Shown: positions 12,355 to 25,376 of the stretch, piece by piece | Layout: each line of letters opens with the position of its first letter | How positions within the stretch are numbered: the stretch's first letter is position 1 | Assembly: GCF_963678635.1 (NCBI RefSeq) | Contig: NC_087062.1 | Location: 5,816,193-5,880,192, forward strand | From: Symsagittifera roscoffensis | Lineage: Eukaryota > Xenacoelomorpha > Acoela > Convolutidae | DNA length: 64,000 nucleotides | Reading direction: 5' to 3' | The notes under the pieces: model-generated | Databases searched by the model: none | Seen by the model: the letters and a program-made list of their open reading frames with translations, nothing else | Told to the model about the DNA's origin: nothing | Position numbers and translations under genes: made by a program

Positions 12355-13272
12355 TGGCCCACGGGTTGAAAAAAACTCCGAGTCATACAAGTTCACACTT
12401 TTGGAGCAAGAAAATGATCCGATAACTTTTTGACCAGCGTTTTCTTGTGGCATGGAAGTGTTTGATTTGCTTTGTTCTTAACAAAAAATTGTGCGGTTAG
12501 TTATTCTTCCGTACTATGAAATTGTATGACTAGTATTTTTCCTTAATTAAGAATAAATTATTTTATACGTCTGGCTTTATTTTTTTGCGTTTAGTCCTAA
12601 AATACAATAATCGAATTTTTTCTTAGAGAAATTTTTCTTATCAATAGGTTATATTGCAATAAAACCGCAATTCAGCTGCAATTAGAGAGTTGTCATGTAA
12701 ATTGATGGCTGGTTTTCCATACATGATAAACCAGGAAATTTGAACCATATAAAAAACCATGAAAAAGAATTCTGGCCTTAAAAAAACGCGCAGTTGGATT
12801 TTTTTCCTTTTAGCGAAAAGACGGTGTCTTGACTACGTCACAGAAAAAAAAATAAAATTTAGAAAAAAAAAATTTTTCGAAATTGTTTTTTTCAGCATAG
12901 AAATGGTTTTGTGACTAGATCAACTTAAAATTTTTCACCAATTTTGCCATATTGCATAAGTTTTAAAATAATGCAAGTCACAAAAATTTACATGACTAGC
13001 ATTTTATACGAAAAAAGTTTCAATTTTTTTCCTGGATTTTGTAGTCTCTAAAATTAGTATTAATGCCATTACATGTTGTGTATAAACTATGAATTTCCTC
13101 ATATTTAATTAAAAAACCTTTTGTTGTTGTAGAAGAAAATTCTTTTTCTTGAAACAAATACTAGTCAAACAACTTGCATAGCCTGAAATTGTATGACTTG
13201 CATTTTCTTCTAGGCTTCATTTATAAAGTTGTATCACCATCATTCTCCTTGTGTGGAGGTTAACCCGAGGGA
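12355..13272. mobile_element. Possible degraded TIR element
   Basis: The right end (about 13250-13270), read on the other strand, gives CTCGGGTTAACCTCC. This resembles the left end of the element at 42563 (CCCGGGTTGACCTCC). The left end near 12360 has CACGGGTTGA. The interior shares the motif AATTGTATGACTAGCATTTT-like (about 12521-12540 and 13187-13206) with that element. The ends are too decayed for a firm call. Confidence 0.25.
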
Positions 13273-15797
13273 TGGGGTTCATAAATTCTGTCGTAGCCGT
13301 CCCCACCTTCAGGAGGCGGATGAAGTTGTGAACCTTAAAAATACATACCTAAAGTCGGTTTTAACAAGCTTCTATTTTTCCAATTTTTGTAGTGGGTCTA
13401 TTTCTCCTATGGGTATTAATTAATGATTGATGTTTATCCGCGGTTGCTCTGCCCCTAAACACTTTTCCGCTCTTTTTGACAGTTAATCCCAGTATGATTT
13501 TTCCACTGATGTAAGTATATCTGTTATTTTCATTATTTCTGATGCAAGTGGGAATTATATACGAACTCCAATTTGATCTGGGCAGAGTGCACTTAGGATT
13601 AGTTTACCCAATTTTTTCTCAATTTACCTGTAAAGAGCAGCTACTTACCCCCTCCCCTCCTTACCCGAAATTTGTGTATACAAAACTTCATTCTGCACAG
13701 AATATATATCCAGAATATTTCTCCAAGTCCCAAATCCAATTCAATTTGAATTATAAAATGTCGAATTGTTTTAGTCTAGGTGTGTTATTTACGTTATAAT
13801 TCAGGTATGCTTATGCAAAGTTATTGGTAAAATGGGTTTTGAACTCATATTGTTTTGGGTCAAAATTGGGTTCTGGCAGAAGTCCAGGTAAAAATGGCAC
13901 TCTTAGCCAGGTGCTTAAACACTATTTCAAGCCAGGTAAACAAGCAATTCTCACGTGACTTCCAAACTTATTTTCTTCTTTACTCCAACTAAAGTTTCCT
14001 ATCAAAGTTTCATTTCTTCGGGTCATTCAAGCCTACATTTCAAAATCCTAAGAGTTTTTATTGACATCTTGCTTGCGAATGATTTCTTTTTATGCAAATC
14101 AATTTTATAACTTTAACTGAAAGTTTTCGGAGCAGTAAATTAAACTATCTTCGAAATTGTTTTTAATCACAATGAACATATATTGAACACATTTAGTTCG
14201 TGTTTAAATTAATGGGTGATGATTTTAGAACTGTCAACACTGAGTAAGTAATACTTTGGTGCAAGTTTGATAATTGGGTCACTGAAGAAGTTTTTTATGA
14301 ATGTAACTTTCACAAACAGGATGAGCATCTGTTTACTCGTGTTTTAGAAAATTTTTCAAAAATTGCGGGATCCATCTTTGTTTTTTTAAGGACCCAAATA
14401 TCATACTTGTACTAAAATTTAAAATCGAAATATTCTTAGAACCTATTCACCAGAAAAAAAAGAAAAGCCGTAGTTTCCCTTTCTGGCTCCTTAAAGAACT
14501 ACAGATGTTTTACAACCTGCCGTGGCGGTGAATTCTTTTTCAATTCAAGTTAACAAATTTCCTGAAATTTTGACCCTTTACTACTATTTTACCACATATT
14601 TTGTGTCAATCAACCCTAAAAAGGCGCTTTAGTAGTCTATATACGTTAGCTTTGAAAGGGATACCGCTCCAAAAATCAAACCGTCTTTTGATTAAAGCCT
14701 TCTAAAAAGTTCAAAAACGCTTTTCCCTTCAGAATTTTTCTTTTTAGAGTTTGGATAGATTTGCTCTTGTTTGTGCTTGCAGAGCTGAAAAATCAAAAAA
14801 TTTTGTCTATAAAAAGGTTGCAAAATATTACTTCATACAAAACTTTGTAATTATCTTCATTTGACCGAATAAAGTAAAAGCTTTGAAAGTCAAGCTATGA
14901 ATATTTAATAAACTACTTGTAGACGGAAATTTGACATTTATTTTGGAACAATCAGGTTATTGTTTTCCAGTAAGAGCCCTTAATTTAGCGTACAAGAGCA
15001 AGCCGTAGGTGCACTTCGAATCAAAATCTTGCCTATTTTTGACATTTTTGTCATTTTTGATAGCGATATTTAACCAAAAATAGCCTGAAGCCGAAGTTAG
15101 GGAACCACTAGCTGTGTCAAAAATTGAAGTCTGAAGAGTAAACCACCGTGAACAACTTCGATTAAAGATAAGATAGTCTTGCTCTATTTTAAGAGCGAGA
15201 ATACTTCAACACACATCATAGGACTCAAAAACATAAGGTTAAGGTCTATCTAATTAGCACAGAATGTTCCGTTGAAATGGATTGAAAAATAAAATTAAAA
15301 AAACGAAGCTAGGTTTTTTACCATACCCTAAATAATAAGGCTCAGCATAAGCCAAAATTAATTGAGATCGCAAGAGGAAGTAATAAAACCTAAGTTTCGT
15401 TGATAAACTGAATTAATTGTTCCAATTTTTGAAGAAATGCGGAAAATTTATGAATAGATGGCTTCTTAATCAATCAAAATTTGGTGATCGTAATACTAGT
15501 TTTTCGAAAACATCATATACCCATTTGAAGATATCTGCACCCTGAGATTTACCTCAGATTATGTTTTACCTCAGATTATTTTTTATAGAATTCTGACTGT
15601 TTGAAAGTTGTCATTTTGGCCATGCGCTGGACAATATTGTACGCTCTGGGGAAATTTTACGTATGATGTTGAAAGCGTAACGTGATTTATGGATAGCAAA
15701 CTACCATGCACAAAAAAAACTCAATCCAAATTGAAAAGAGCAAGCTATTTGGTCGCATTATTTTCGTACTACTCTAACTTCCTCATTTGATGTTTGA
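13273..15797. other. Intergenic, no supported gene
   Basis: AT-rich sequence with no frame above 85 codons and no repeat structure that I could see. Confidence 0.5.
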
Positions 15798-15799
15798 TA

Positions 15800-16207
15800 C
15801 AGTGCTGATTTAAATTAACCGGACAAAACGCGTTAAACTTGAAATTTAAAACCCGTTTTTCTCAAATTGGGTTGAGTTTAGGTGAAAACTTATGAAGACA
15901 AAACTTGCTTAGAATTTTAGCAGAATTAATATGGTGTAATTAGTTTTGCGAAATTCGGGTCCGAAATTTTACCCCAAAAATGGGTCATTTTGGCTTTTCT
16001 TGGTTAATCAAAAATTACGCCAAAAATACCCAGTCGATCACAGACATAATTATATCAAAGTGAGCCCCTTACGTAGCCCAACAAACTTTATGAAGGGTGC
16101 AAGTTTTGTCTTCATAAGTTTTCACCTAAACTCAACCCAATTTGAGAAAAACGAGTTTTAAATTTCAAGTTTAACGCGTTTTGTCCGGTTAATTTAAATC
16201 AGCACTG
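15800..16207. mobile_element. Tc1/mariner-type MITE
   Basis: This is a 408-bp element with 109-bp terminal inverted repeats (15800-15908 and 16099-16207) that differ at one position I could find (ACCCG against ACTCG). The ends read CAGTGCTGATTTAAATTAAC. A TA dinucleotide flanks both sides (15798-15799 and 16208-16209), which is the target duplication of the Tc1/mariner superfamily. The interior is only about 190 bp, so it is non-autonomous. The small frame at 15946-16161 spans the right TIR and is not a gene. Near-identity of the TIRs suggests fairly recent insertion. Confidence 0.92.
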
Positions 16208-16209
16208 TA

Positions 16210-18279
16210 TTGTTCAAAATTTAACGCTTTCTGTTATTGCTTCAACTATTTCTGATGAAAATGACAAAAAATTTGTACTCGGATGATTTTTTTCTCCATT
16301 TGACTTTTTAACTGGCAATTTTATTATATCATTCAAAAAGTATTGCTGTCCTGAGCTCAAATTTAAAATGATATTTTAGCTGAGGTCATTTAAAAATATA
16401 TATATGGGTTTTTAAGAGTGTCAAATTTGGCCAAGTTGCAGCATTTAATGCGCAATTTATTTTGTGCTATAAACGCGTAAGCGAAATTTAATTCGTCTTA
16501 GAATCGTTCATGGATTGAGGCCAGCATTTTGGTCTACTTAATATTTTGCTATATCCAAACTATATCACTTTGTATTCAACATAGTGTCTGCTGGGATGAT
16601 TTTCAAAAAAAATATATTAAATTTTTTCATTCTTCTCATCAATTATTTTGACTTGAACTACTCAAATATCCCCCCTAGAAGTTCAAATTCAGTAGGAACG
16701 TTCAAGTTTTTGCCCTATTACGAGCAGTATTGTTTTCTTTACTTATAATTAACTATTCGAGAGGGATTAAGTTTCAGTGCTTTGCTGTCCTGATATACGA
16801 GCAGTCTTGTTGTCTTTAACTTGACTAGACGGGGTCCCGGGGATAGCAACTTGCAAGAGTGCCGCCCAGCATGCGCAATCAAAACAGTTACCCATATTCA
16901 TGCGGCATGCATCTGTTTGAGTTTTAGTTGCTACTGCGAGAAAACAAAATCAGTTCAAATTACGCTAATAACAGCTTGCTAAGCAGAAATCATGCAATCA
17001 GGCGTGTTCCCAACGGCGTCACTACACCTGTCAATCAAATTAACTTATCAAGTCTTGTAAAAGGATCATATTTGAATTCTGGTAAAACGCCAGTCTGGTA
17101 AAAAGTCCCTCCAACACAAAGTTATGCATTTTAATTGATTTTGTTTCCTCGTTCTCAAATTTATTCCTTATGTTTTCTACGAAGACAAAAAAGACAATCT
17201 GTTTTCTACAAAGACAATCTTGCTGATATCTGTTGCGAAGTTACAGAAACCGAGACATGACATGCTAATGAAAATGACTGTTAGTTATCGGCGGGAGCCG
17301 CCAAAGCGCTTGTAGCGCGCCCCACCGCTAGGCAATTGAGAAAGACTTTTTCTTCCGATCTGTCATTTTCGTTTTTGTTTTCCGCATAAAGGGTTCAGCA
17401 ATTAGAAATTTGTCACCGTGTTTTACCCAACATTTTGTCCCAACATTCTTTTTTTCTATCATCAGAATTACTAAAAGGTCCCAAGGTTCTGTTGCTTCAT
17501 AGCCAAAATTCAGCTGCTTCATAAAAAAAATTTCGCCTCATAGATATGTTTCTGGTGTCATTCAGCATTTTCTTTGTTTTGTACAAAAAAGAGTTTTTTT
17601 GTTTCCTTCTTTTGCCGCACAAACCTGATATAAGTTTTGGTAAGAAAAACCAAAACTCATACAATTGTCTTTAAAGTGCAAAACTTGTCTCACAGTTTTA
17701 AGGGATCTTACTTACCCAAAGATTTGAGTTTTTCTGCTAAATTTCTAAAAATTTACTAAGTTTTGTTTTTCGCATCAAATTCTGCTGTCTTCTCTGCTCT
17801 ATAAAAATTTTTGCTGCCTCGAAGTACCTCGAATAGTCACCTCGAAGTACGCTTGCGAGAATTCAAAATCCAAAGTAACTGAAGCTCACATAGGTCAAAC
17901 TAGGCTACACGTTGTCATTTTGCACGTTTTTTGCCTTGAGGTCTCCGTAAAATAAGTAGTGCAAAAATTCGAACTGAATTTTTTGATAATGAAGCATGAC
18001 TCAAAGAGTTTTAATTAATCTGAGCGTAGTGTTACATTGTAATTTGTTATTACGCTCAGAATATGTAAAACATTCTTAAATTTCTTTCAGTACATGTATT
18101 GAAAAATTATTTTGAAATTCTGCGCAATTGGTTTTACGGTGACATTTAAAGAAAAAGACAGAAAAAGACAGTTAAAACATGCAAAGTGTTAACGTTTTCT
18201 TTATTTCAACTTGTTTCAATTTAATTTTCTTTTGGAAGCGTAAATCTGGGGACTATCAGGTTCTGTAAACTGCTGCTAG
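16210..18279. other. Intergenic, no supported gene
   Basis: There are no supported genes. A GC-rich patch at 16828-16960 and a double hairpin at 17289-17330 (GGCGG/CCGCC then AGCGC/GCGC arms) stand out against AT-rich DNA. The 64-codon frame at 17328-17522 (-) is unrecognised. Confidence 0.5.
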
Positions 18280-19055
18280 CACCCGACTTTGAAAATTGCG
18301 CCGAGATTTTAAGTCGGGAAAACCTAGACATAAATCTCAAAATTCATGCCGCGGAAGTTTGGACGAAAAGTCGCGAAAGTCTGGTCATAAAGTCATTAAA
18401 GTCTGAAAAATTCCAAAAGACTTGACTTAAGTTTCGAAAAGCTCGATAAAAAGTGGCCAATTTTGGATACATGTTCGCAACTATGCAACATCGGAGCGAC
18501 TTCGAAAGTCTGGATACATTCAATCAAACTTCTTCAGCAATAATCTCCTGACTCCAAAAAACCTATAAGAAATCAAGCTTGGAAGTTTCGAAGCAAGAAA
18601 AAATAAACTTTTTAATCGTTTTTTTATTTCAATAGCTTGTTGTGACTCTAAAAACTCATAGGATTAGCTGGTAGAGTTTGCTCCAACAACAAAGACTTCA
18701 GCCTGCAAAATCTAGATTGTTGTAATTTTAAATCCAGCCTTTCGCAATCGAATCATGGTGCTTCCAGATTTCGCGACTCTCAACACAACTTTCGGGATTA
18801 AGGGCGCAATATTTGCCGCTTTGTGTTCAGATTTTCCAAAACCTCAGCGCATTTATGCATATTTTTGGTCACAAAAATCTGGAAAATACTAAGGTTGGTC
18901 GAGCCGGTTGTGCTGTTTTCCGGGGTTCACAATTCTTTGAGTTGCGCCGTGCCCTAGGTTCTGCGGTATCAACCTTGGTCGCAAAAGTCAAGTCGGATTT
19001 TTTTGGTCGCGAAAGTCTGAAAATGGCGAAGTGTGGTAGCACCACACGCGCCGCT
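18280..19055. repeat. Diverged satellite edge, left
   Basis: Decayed pieces of the 129-bp monomer occur here, such as TCGCGAAAGTCTG at about 18370 and 19007, CTTCGAAAGTCTGG at 18501 and GGTCGCAAAAGTC at 18976. The last stretch before the array (about 18990-19055) aligns with the end of a monomer and joins it at CCGCTGCATGTCAGG. Confidence 0.55.
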
Positions 19056-22000
19056 GCATGTCAGGTCGCACCATTTTCTGGGTGACACTGGTTGTGCCAT
19101 ATTCTCCTAGTTCAAGGAAGCCGCGACGAATCTTTTCAGTCGTGAAAATTTGCAAATTGCAAAGTTTGACCGCGTCACGCCGCTGCATGTCAGGTCGCAC
19201 CATTTTCTGGGTGACACTGGTTGTGCCATATTCTCCTAGTTCAAGGAAGCCGCGACGAATCTTTTCAGTCGTGAAAATTTGTAAATTGCAAAGTTTGACC
19301 GCGTCACGCCGCTGCATGTCAGGTCGCACCATTTTCTGGGTGACACTGGTTGTGCCATATTCTCCTAGTTCAAGGAAGCCGCGACGAATCTTTTCAGTCG
19401 TGAAAATTTGTAAATTGCAAAGTTTGACCGCGTCACGCCGCTGCATGTCAGGTCGCACCATTTTCTGGGTGACATTGGTTGTGCCATATTCTCCTAGTTC
19501 AAGGAAGCCGCGACGAATCTTTTCAGTCGTGAAAATTTGTAAATTGCAAAGTTTGACCGCGTCACGCCGCTGCATGTCAGGTCGCACCATTTTCTGGGTG
19601 ACACTGGTTGTGCCATATTCTCCTAGTTCAAGGAAGCCGCGACGAATCTTTTCAGTCGTGAAAAATTGTAAATTGCAAAGTTTGACCGCGTCACGCCGCT
19701 GCATGTCAGGTCGCACCATTTTCTGGGTGACACTGGTTGTGCCATATTCTCCTAGTTCAAGGAAGCCGCGACGAACCTTTTCAGTCGTGAAAATTTGTAA
19801 ATTGCAAAGTTTGACCGCGTCACGCCGCTGCATGTCAGGTCGAACCATTTTCTGGGTGACATTGGTTGTGCCATATTCTCCTAGTTCAAGGAAGCCGCGA
19901 CGAATCTTTTCAGTCGTGAAAATTTGTAAATTGCAAAGTTTGACTGCGTCATGCCGCTGCATGTCAGGTCGCACCATTTTCTGGGTGACACTGGTTGTGC
20001 CATATTCTCCTAGTTCAAGGAAGCCGCGACGAATCTTTTCAGTCGTGAAAATTTGTAAATTGCAAAGTTTGACCGCGTCACGCCGCTGCATGTCAGGTCG
20101 CACCATTTTCTGGGTGACACTGGTTGTGCCATATTCTCCTAGTTCAAGGAAGCCGCGACGAATCTTTTCAGTCGTGAAAATTTGTAAATTGCAAAGTTTG
20201 ACCGCGTCACGCCGCTGCATGTCAGGTCGCACCATTTTCTGGGTGACACTGGTTGTGCCATATTCTCCTAGTTCAAGGAAGCCGCGACGAATCTTTTCAG
20301 TCGTGAAAATTTGTAAATTGCAAAGTTTGACCGCGTCACGCCGCTTCATGTCAGGTCGCACCATTTTCTGGGTGACACTGGTTGTGCCATATTCTCCTAG
20401 TTCAAGGAAGCCGCGACGAATCTTTTCAGTCGTGAAAATTTGTAAATTGCGAAGTTTGACCGCGTCACGCCGCTGCATGTCAGGTCGCACCATTTTCTGG
20501 GTGACACTGGTTGTGCCATATTCTCCTAGTTCAAGGAAGCCGCGACGAATCTTTTCAGTCGTGAAAGTTTGTAAATTGCAAAGTTTGACCGCGTCACGCC
20601 GCTGCATGTCAGGTCGCACCATTTTCTGGGTGACACTGGTTGTGCCATATTCTCCTAGTTCAAGGAAGCCGCGACGAATCTTTTCAGTCGTGAAAATTTG
20701 TAAATTGCAAAGTTTGACCGCGTCACGCCGCTGCATGTCAGGTCGCACCATTTTCTGGGTGACACTGGTTGTGCCATATTCTCCTAGTTCAAGGAAGCCG
20801 CGACGAATCTTTTCAGTCGTGAAAAATTGTAAATTGCAAAGTTTGACCGCGTCACGCCGCTGCATGTCAGGTCGCACCATTTTCTGGGTGACACTGGTTG
20901 TGCCATATTCTCCTAGTTCAAGAAAGCCGCGACGAATCTTTTCAGTCGTGAAAATTTGTAAATTGCGAAGTTTGACCGCGTCACGCCGCTGCATGTCAGG
21001 TCGCACCATTTTCTGGGTGACACTGGTTGTGCCATATTCTCCTAGTTCAAGGAAGCCGCGACGAATCTTTTCAGTCGTGAAATTTTTTAAATTGCAAAGT
21101 TTGACCGCGTCACGCCGCTGCATGTCAGGTCGCACCATTTTCTGGGTGACACTGGTTGTGCCATATTCTCCTAGTTCAAGGAAGCCGCGACGAATCTTTT
21201 CTGTCGTGAAAATTTGTAAATTGCAAAGTTTGACCGCGTCACGCCGCTGCATGTCAGGTCGCACCATTTTCTGGGTGACACTGGTTGTGCCATATTCTCC
21301 TAGTTCAAGGAAGCCGCGACGAATCTTTTCAGTCGTGAAAATTTGTAAATTGCAAAGTTTGACCGCGTCACGCCGCTGCATGTCAGGTCGCACCATTTTC
21401 TGGGTGACACTGGTTGTGCCATATTCTCCTAGTTCAAGGAAGCCGCGACGAATCTTTTCAGTCGTGAAAATATGTAAATTGCAAAAATTGACCGCGTCAC
21501 GCCGCTGCATGTCAGGTCGCACCATTTTCTGGGTGACACTGGTTGTGCCATATTCTCCTAGTTCAAGGAAGCCGCGACGAATCTTTTCAGTCGTGAAAAT
21601 TTGTAAATTGCAAAGTTTGACCGCGTCACGCCGCTGCATGTCAGGTCGCACCATTTTCTGGGTGACACTGGTTGTGCCATATTCTCCTAGTTCAAGGAAG
21701 CCGCGACGAATCTTTTCAGTCGTGAAAATTTGTAAATTGCAAAGTTTGACCGCGTCACGCCGCTGCATGTCAGGTCGCACCATTTTCTGGGTGACACTGA
21801 TTGTGCCATATTCTCCTAGTTCAAGGAAGCCGCGACGAATCTTTTCAGTCGTGAAAATTTGTAAATTGCAAAGTTTGACCGCGTCACGCCGCTGCATGTC
21901 AGGTCGCACCATTTTCTGGGTGACACTGGTTGTGCCATATTCTCCTAGTTCAAGGAAGCCGCGACGAATCTTTTCAGTCGTGAAAATTTGTAAATTGCAA

Positions 22001-25000
22001 AGTTTGACCGCGTCACGCCGCTGCATGTCAGGTCGCACCATTTTCTGGGGGACACTGGTTGTGCCATATTCTCCTAGTTCAAGGAAGCCGCGACGAATCT
22101 TTTCAGTCGTGAAAATTTGTAACTTGCAAAATTTGACCGCGTCACGCCGCTGCATGTCAGGTCGCACCATTTTCTGGGTGACACTGGTTGTGCCATATTC
22201 TCCTAGTTCAAGGAAGCCGCGACGAATCTTTTCAGTCGTGAAAATTTGTAAATTGCAAAGTTTGACCGCGTCACGCCGCTGCATGTCAGGTCGCACCATT
22301 TTCTGGGTGACATTGGTTGTGCCATATTCTCCTAGTTCAAGGAAGCCGCGACGAATCTTTTCAGTCGTGGAAATTTGTAAATGGCAAAGTTTGACCGCGT
22401 CACGCCGCTGCATGTCAGGTCGCACCATTTTCTGGGTGACACTGGTTGTGCCATATTCTCCTAGTTCAAGGAAGCCGCGACGAATCTTTTCGGTCGTGAA
22501 AAATTGTAAATTGCAAAGTTTGACCGCGTCACGCCGCTGCATGTCAGGTCGCACCATTTTCTGGGTGACACTGGTTGTGCCATATTCTCCTAGTTCAAGG
22601 AAGCCGCGACGAATCTTTTCAGTCGTGAAAATTTGTAAATTGCAAAGTTTGACCGCGTCACGCCGCTGCATGTCAGGTCGCACCATTTTCTGGGTGACAC
22701 TGGTTGTGCCATATTCTCCTAGTTCAAGGAAGCCGCGACGAATCTTTTCAGTCTTGAAAATTTGTAAATTGCGAAGTTTGACCGCGTCACGCCGCTGCAT
22801 GTCAGGTCGCACCATTTTCTGGGTGACACTGGTTGTGCCATATTCTCCTAGTTCAAGGAAGCCGCGACGAATCTTTTCAGTCGTGAAAATTTGTAAATTG
22901 CAAAGTTTGACCGCGTCACGCCGCTGCATGTCAGGTCGCACCATTTTCTGGGTGACACTGGTTGTGCCATATTCTCCTAGTTCAAGGAAGCCGCGACGAA
23001 TCTTTTCAGTCGTGAAAATTTGTAAATTGCAAAGTTTGACCGCGTCACGCCGCTGCATGTCAGGTCGCACCATTTTCTGGGTGACACTGGTTGTGCCATA
23101 TTCTCCTAGTTCAAGGAAGCCGCGACGAATCTTTTCGGTCGTGAAAATTTGTAAATTGCAAAGTTTGACCGCGTCACGCCGCTGCATGTCAGGTCGCACC
23201 ATTTTCTGGGTGACACTGGTTGTGCCATATTCTCCTAGTTCAAGGAAGCCGCGACGAATCTTTTCAGTCGTGAAAATTTGTAAATTGCAAAGTTTGACCG
23301 CGTCACGCCGCTGCATGTCAGGTCGCACCATTTTCTGGGTGACACTGGTTGTGCCATATTCTCCTAGTTCAAGAAAGCCGCGACGAATCTTTTCAGTCGT
23401 GAAAATTTGTAAATTGCAAAGTTTGACCGCGTCACGCCGCTGCAATGCAGGTCGCACCATTTTCTGGGTGACACTGGTTGTGCCATATTCTCCTAGTTCA
23501 AGGAAGCAGCGACGAATCTTTTCAGTCGTGAAAATTTGTAAATTGCAAAGTTTGACCGCGTCACGCCGCTGCATGTCAGGTCGCACCATTTTCTGGGTGA
23601 CACTGGTTGTGCCATATTCTCCTAGTTCAAGGAAGCCGCGACGAATCTTTTCAGTCGTGAAAATTTGTAAATTGCGAAGTTTGACCGCGTCACGCCGCTG
23701 CATGTCAGGTCGCACCATTTTCTGGGTGACACTGGTTGTGCCATATTCTCCTAGTTCAAGAAAGCCGCGACGAATCTTTTCAGTCGTGAAAACTTGTAAA
23801 TTGCGAAGTTTGACCGCGTCACGCCGCTGCATGTCAGGTCGCACCATTTTCTGGGTGACACTGGTTGTGCCATTTTCTCCTAGTTCAAGGAAGCCGCGAC
23901 GAATCTTTTCGGTCGTGAAAATTTGTAAATTGCAAAGTTTGACCGCGTCACGCCGCTGCATGTCAGGTCGCACCATTTTCTGGGTGACACTGGTTGTGCC
24001 ATATTCTCCTAGTTCAAGGAAGCCGCGACGAATCTTTTCAGTCGTGAAAATTTGTAAATTGCAAAGTTTGACCGAGTCACGCCGCTGCATGTCAGGTCGC
24101 ACCATTTTCTGGGTGACACTGGTTGTGCCATATTCTCCTAGTTCAAGGAAGCAGCGACGAAACTTTTCAGTCGTGAAAATTTGTAAATTGCAAAGTTTGA
24201 CCGCGTCACGCCGCTGCATGTCAGGTCGCACCATTTTCTGGGTGACACTGGTTGTGCCATATTCTCCTAGTTCAAGGAAGCCGCGACGAATCTTTTCAGT
24301 CGTGAAAATTTGTAAATTGCGAAGTTTGACCGCGTCACGCCGCTGCATGTCAGGTCGCACCATTTTCTGGGTGACACTGGTTGTGCCATATTCTCCTAGT
24401 TCAAGAAAGCCGCGACGAATCTTTTCAGTCGTGAAAATTTGTAAATTGCGAAGTTTGACCGCGTCACGCCGCTGCATGTCAGGTCGCACCATTTTCTGGG
24501 TGACACTGGTTGTGCCATATTCTCCTAGTTCAAGAAAGCCGCGACGAATCTTTTCAGTCGTGAAAATTTGTAAATTGCAAAGTTTGACCGCGTCACGCCG
24601 CTGCATGTCAGGTCGCACCATTTTCTGGGTGACACTGGTTGTGCCATATTCTCCTAGTTCAAGAAAGCCGCGACGAATCTTTTCAGTCGTGAAAATTTGT
24701 AAATTGCGAAATTTGACCGCGTCACGCCGCTGCATGTCAGGTCGCACCATTTTCTGGGTGACACTGGTTGTGCCATTTTCTCCTAGTTCAAGAAAGCCGC
24801 GACGAATCTTTTCAGTCGTGAAAATTTGTAAATTGCGAAGTTTGACCGCGTCACGCCGCTGCATGTCAGGTCGCACCATTTTCTGGGTGACACTGGTTGT
24901 GCCATATTCTCCTAGTTCAAGGAAGCCCCGACGAATCTTTTCAGTCGTGAAATTTTGTAAATTGCAAAGTTTGACCGCGTCACGCCGCTGCATGTCAGGT

Positions 25001-25376
25001 CGCACCATTTTCTGGGTGACACTGGTTGTGCCATATTCTCCTAGTTCAAGAAAGCCGCGACGAATCTTTTCAGTCGTGAAAATTTGTAAATTGCAAAGTT
25101 TGACCGCGTCACGCCGCTGCATGTCAGGTCGCACCATTTTCTGGGTGACACTGGTTGTGCCATATTCTCCTAGTTCAAGAAAGCCGCGACGAATCTTTTC
25201 AGTCGTGAAAATTTGTAAATTGCGAAGTTTGTTCGCGTCACGCCGCTGCATGTCAGGTCGCACCATTTTCTGGGTGACACTGGTTGTGCCATATTCTCCT
25301 AGTTCAAGGAAGCCGCGACGAATCTTTTCAGTCGTGAAAATTTGTAAATTGCAAAGTTTGACCGCGTCACGCCGCT
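19056..25376. repeat. 129-bp satellite array, 49 monomers
   Basis: GCATGTCAGGTCGCACC-type starts recur every 129 bp from 19056, and a 50th start falls at 25377: 6321 bp is exactly 49 x 129. No monomer has a net length change. One monomer (about 23442) has a compensated GCAATGCAGG for GCATGTCAGG. The monomer is about 48% GC with nine CpG sites, against AT-rich flanks. Because 129 = 3 x 43 and no stop arises, one frame is open on each strand for more than 2150 codons. By eye, about one third of substitutions are silent in the plus frame, close to neutral expectation. I call it a satellite; a repeat protein is not excluded. Confidence 0.95.

Noticed and set aside
19056-25376. CRISPR-like array
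   Set aside because: Units are contiguous and near-identical with no unique spacers, in eukaryotic DNA.
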